Part shown: positions 63,469-64,000 of the stretch, one piece after another | Position numbering within the stretch: the stretch's first letter is position 1 | Layout of the letters: each line of letters starts with the position of its first letter | DNA from: Flavobacterium gelidicaeli | Lineage (GTDB): Bacteria > Bacteroidota > Bacteroidia > Flavobacteriales > Flavobacteriaceae | Assembly (NCBI RefSeq): GCF_013294005.1 | Contig: NZ_JABSNK010000003.1 | Span: 124,001-188,000 of the forward strand | Length of the DNA stretch: 64,000 bases | Direction: 5' to 3' | The notes under the pieces: model-generated | What the model was told of the DNA's origin: nothing | The model's input: only the letters and a program-made list of their open reading frames with translations | The model's database searches: none | Translations under genes and position numbers: made by a program

Positions 63469-63659
63469 TTGCTAAATATTAATTTTAAATTGTCAACCGT
63501 ACCGCATTTAACTATCTTAAATTTGCAAATCGATAGCAATGTTTTTACAACGCAAATTTATGGATAACTTTTGCTAATTAAACACAAAGATTAAGATAGA
63601 AACTGTTTTTAATGTATGCCTAAAACCAGTACACTATAATTCAATCTATTTCATTTAAA

Positions 63660-63702
63660 TCGAGCGCAGTAGAAATTCAATATTTTTCACGACTGCACTC
63701 GA
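63660..63702. repeat. TCGAGCGCAGT palindrome
   Basis: TCGAGCGCAGT (63660-63670) and ACTGCACTCGA (63692-63702) pair at 10 of 11 positions. It resembles the hisA-internal repeat with CTCGAGCGGAGT. It lies between tsaE and porX; no T run. Confidence 0.65.
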
Positions 63703-63737
63703 ACTATAAATAGACTGTTTTATGAAACGTATTGGTA

Positions 63738-64000
63738 TTACTTTGGGTTAAACACCAAGCAAGGTATAATCATCTCCTCTAGGGAAATTCCGCCATGTTG
63801 GTACGTGTTTTTATAATAACTCACATAATGATTGTAGTTGTTGACATACGCCAAGAACAAATCATTTTTAGCAAAAATATAAGAACTACTCATATTAATA
63901 GAAGGCAAACCTATTTTTTTAGGATCTTTTACCGCATATACATCTTTGTACTCGTAGGTCAAGCTACGTCCTGTTTTATAACGCAGGTTCAAACTTGTGT
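63738..64000 (-). CDS. porX: PorX-like response regulator/PglZ-domain protein, 3' end
   Basis: Only the last 87 residues lie in the window and the frame is open to the right edge. INMSSSYIFAKNDLFLAYVNNYNHYVSYYKNTYQHGGISLEEMIIP is the end of the PglZ (alkaline-phosphatase-fold) domain of PorX, the response regulator that controls type IX secretion genes and gliding in Bacteroidota. The position beside tsaE supports this. The N-terminal receiver domain is not visible here, so the call depends on the C-terminus and context. Confidence 0.8.
   Translation of the reverse strand, partial: TSLNLRYKTGRSLTYEYKDVYAVKDPKKIGLPSINMSSSYIFAKNDLFLAYVNNYNHYVSYYKNTYQHGGISLEEMIIPCLVFNPK

Overview
The window looks like chromosomal DNA of a Flavobacteriaceae member, most likely Flavobacterium. 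It is AT-rich and tightly packed. Several promoters match the Bacteroidota pattern (TTG, about 17-21 bases, TAnnTTTG). The gene families also fit: a CzcA-TolC fusion, a NUDIX-type regulator, DUF3822, DUF6155, and a porX-like gene next to tsaE. No rRNA, tRNA, CRISPR array, transposase or integrase was seen.

Layout. (1) 1-4743: a heavy-metal efflux operon cut by the left edge (RND pump fused to a TolC-like outer-membrane domain, then a lipoprotein adaptor), a VIT/CCC1-type Fe/Mn transporter and a small histidine-rich membrane protein. (2) 4794-13650: a complete histidine biosynthesis operon, hisG-D-C-(pip)-B-H-A-F-IE. It starts with a promoter, a 19-residue leader peptide with five His codons and an attenuator, and it ends at a strong terminator. 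It is littered with small palindromic repeats: one supplies the stop codons of hisG and hisB and the first codons of hisH, and another sits in frame inside hisA. A proline iminopeptidase gene in the operon is split by a frameshift. (3) 13759-24791: M17 and M1 peptidases, a DUF4240 protein, a thioesterase, a GNAT/MscS/DUF3817 operon, DUF6155 and two helicases. (4) About 24830-30020: same-strand orphan genes of unknown function, some separated by CTAACA...TGTTAG boundaries that resemble a cassette array without an integrase. (5) 30289-40691: a Gly/Cys-tailed membrane protein, a histidine kinase, NDH-2, a Bcr/CflA drug exporter, a repeat-rich relic region, and a desaturase-cupin-CHAP cluster.

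(6) 39927-49749 is the most coherent accessory system. It holds a NUDIX-fold regulator without a catalytic Nudix box, divergent from a mannitol-dehydrogenase paralogue. Facing them is a six-gene operon: outer-membrane barrel, CUT2 sugar ABC transporter (binding lipoprotein, ATPase, permease), a second mannitol dehydrogenase and a PfkB fructokinase. Together these would import a polyol such as mannitol, oxidise it to a ketose and phosphorylate it. The operon promoter carries a perfect 14-bp inverted repeat over the predicted start of transcription. (7) 50387-58121: GNAT, a CPBP protease, two exported unknowns, an FKBP isomerase, an Old Yellow Enzyme plus zinc alcohol dehydrogenase pair behind an FNR-like palindrome, and a succinate-semialdehyde dehydrogenase. 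(8) 58453-64000: housekeeping genes (rsmD, DUF3822, ung, ald, GNAT, tsaE) and the 3' end of porX, the type IX secretion regulator, cut by the right edge.

Three copies of a GCGTGAGGG...CACGCCC repeat and five palindromes related to GGAGTCAAG/CTTGACTCC are scattered between genes.
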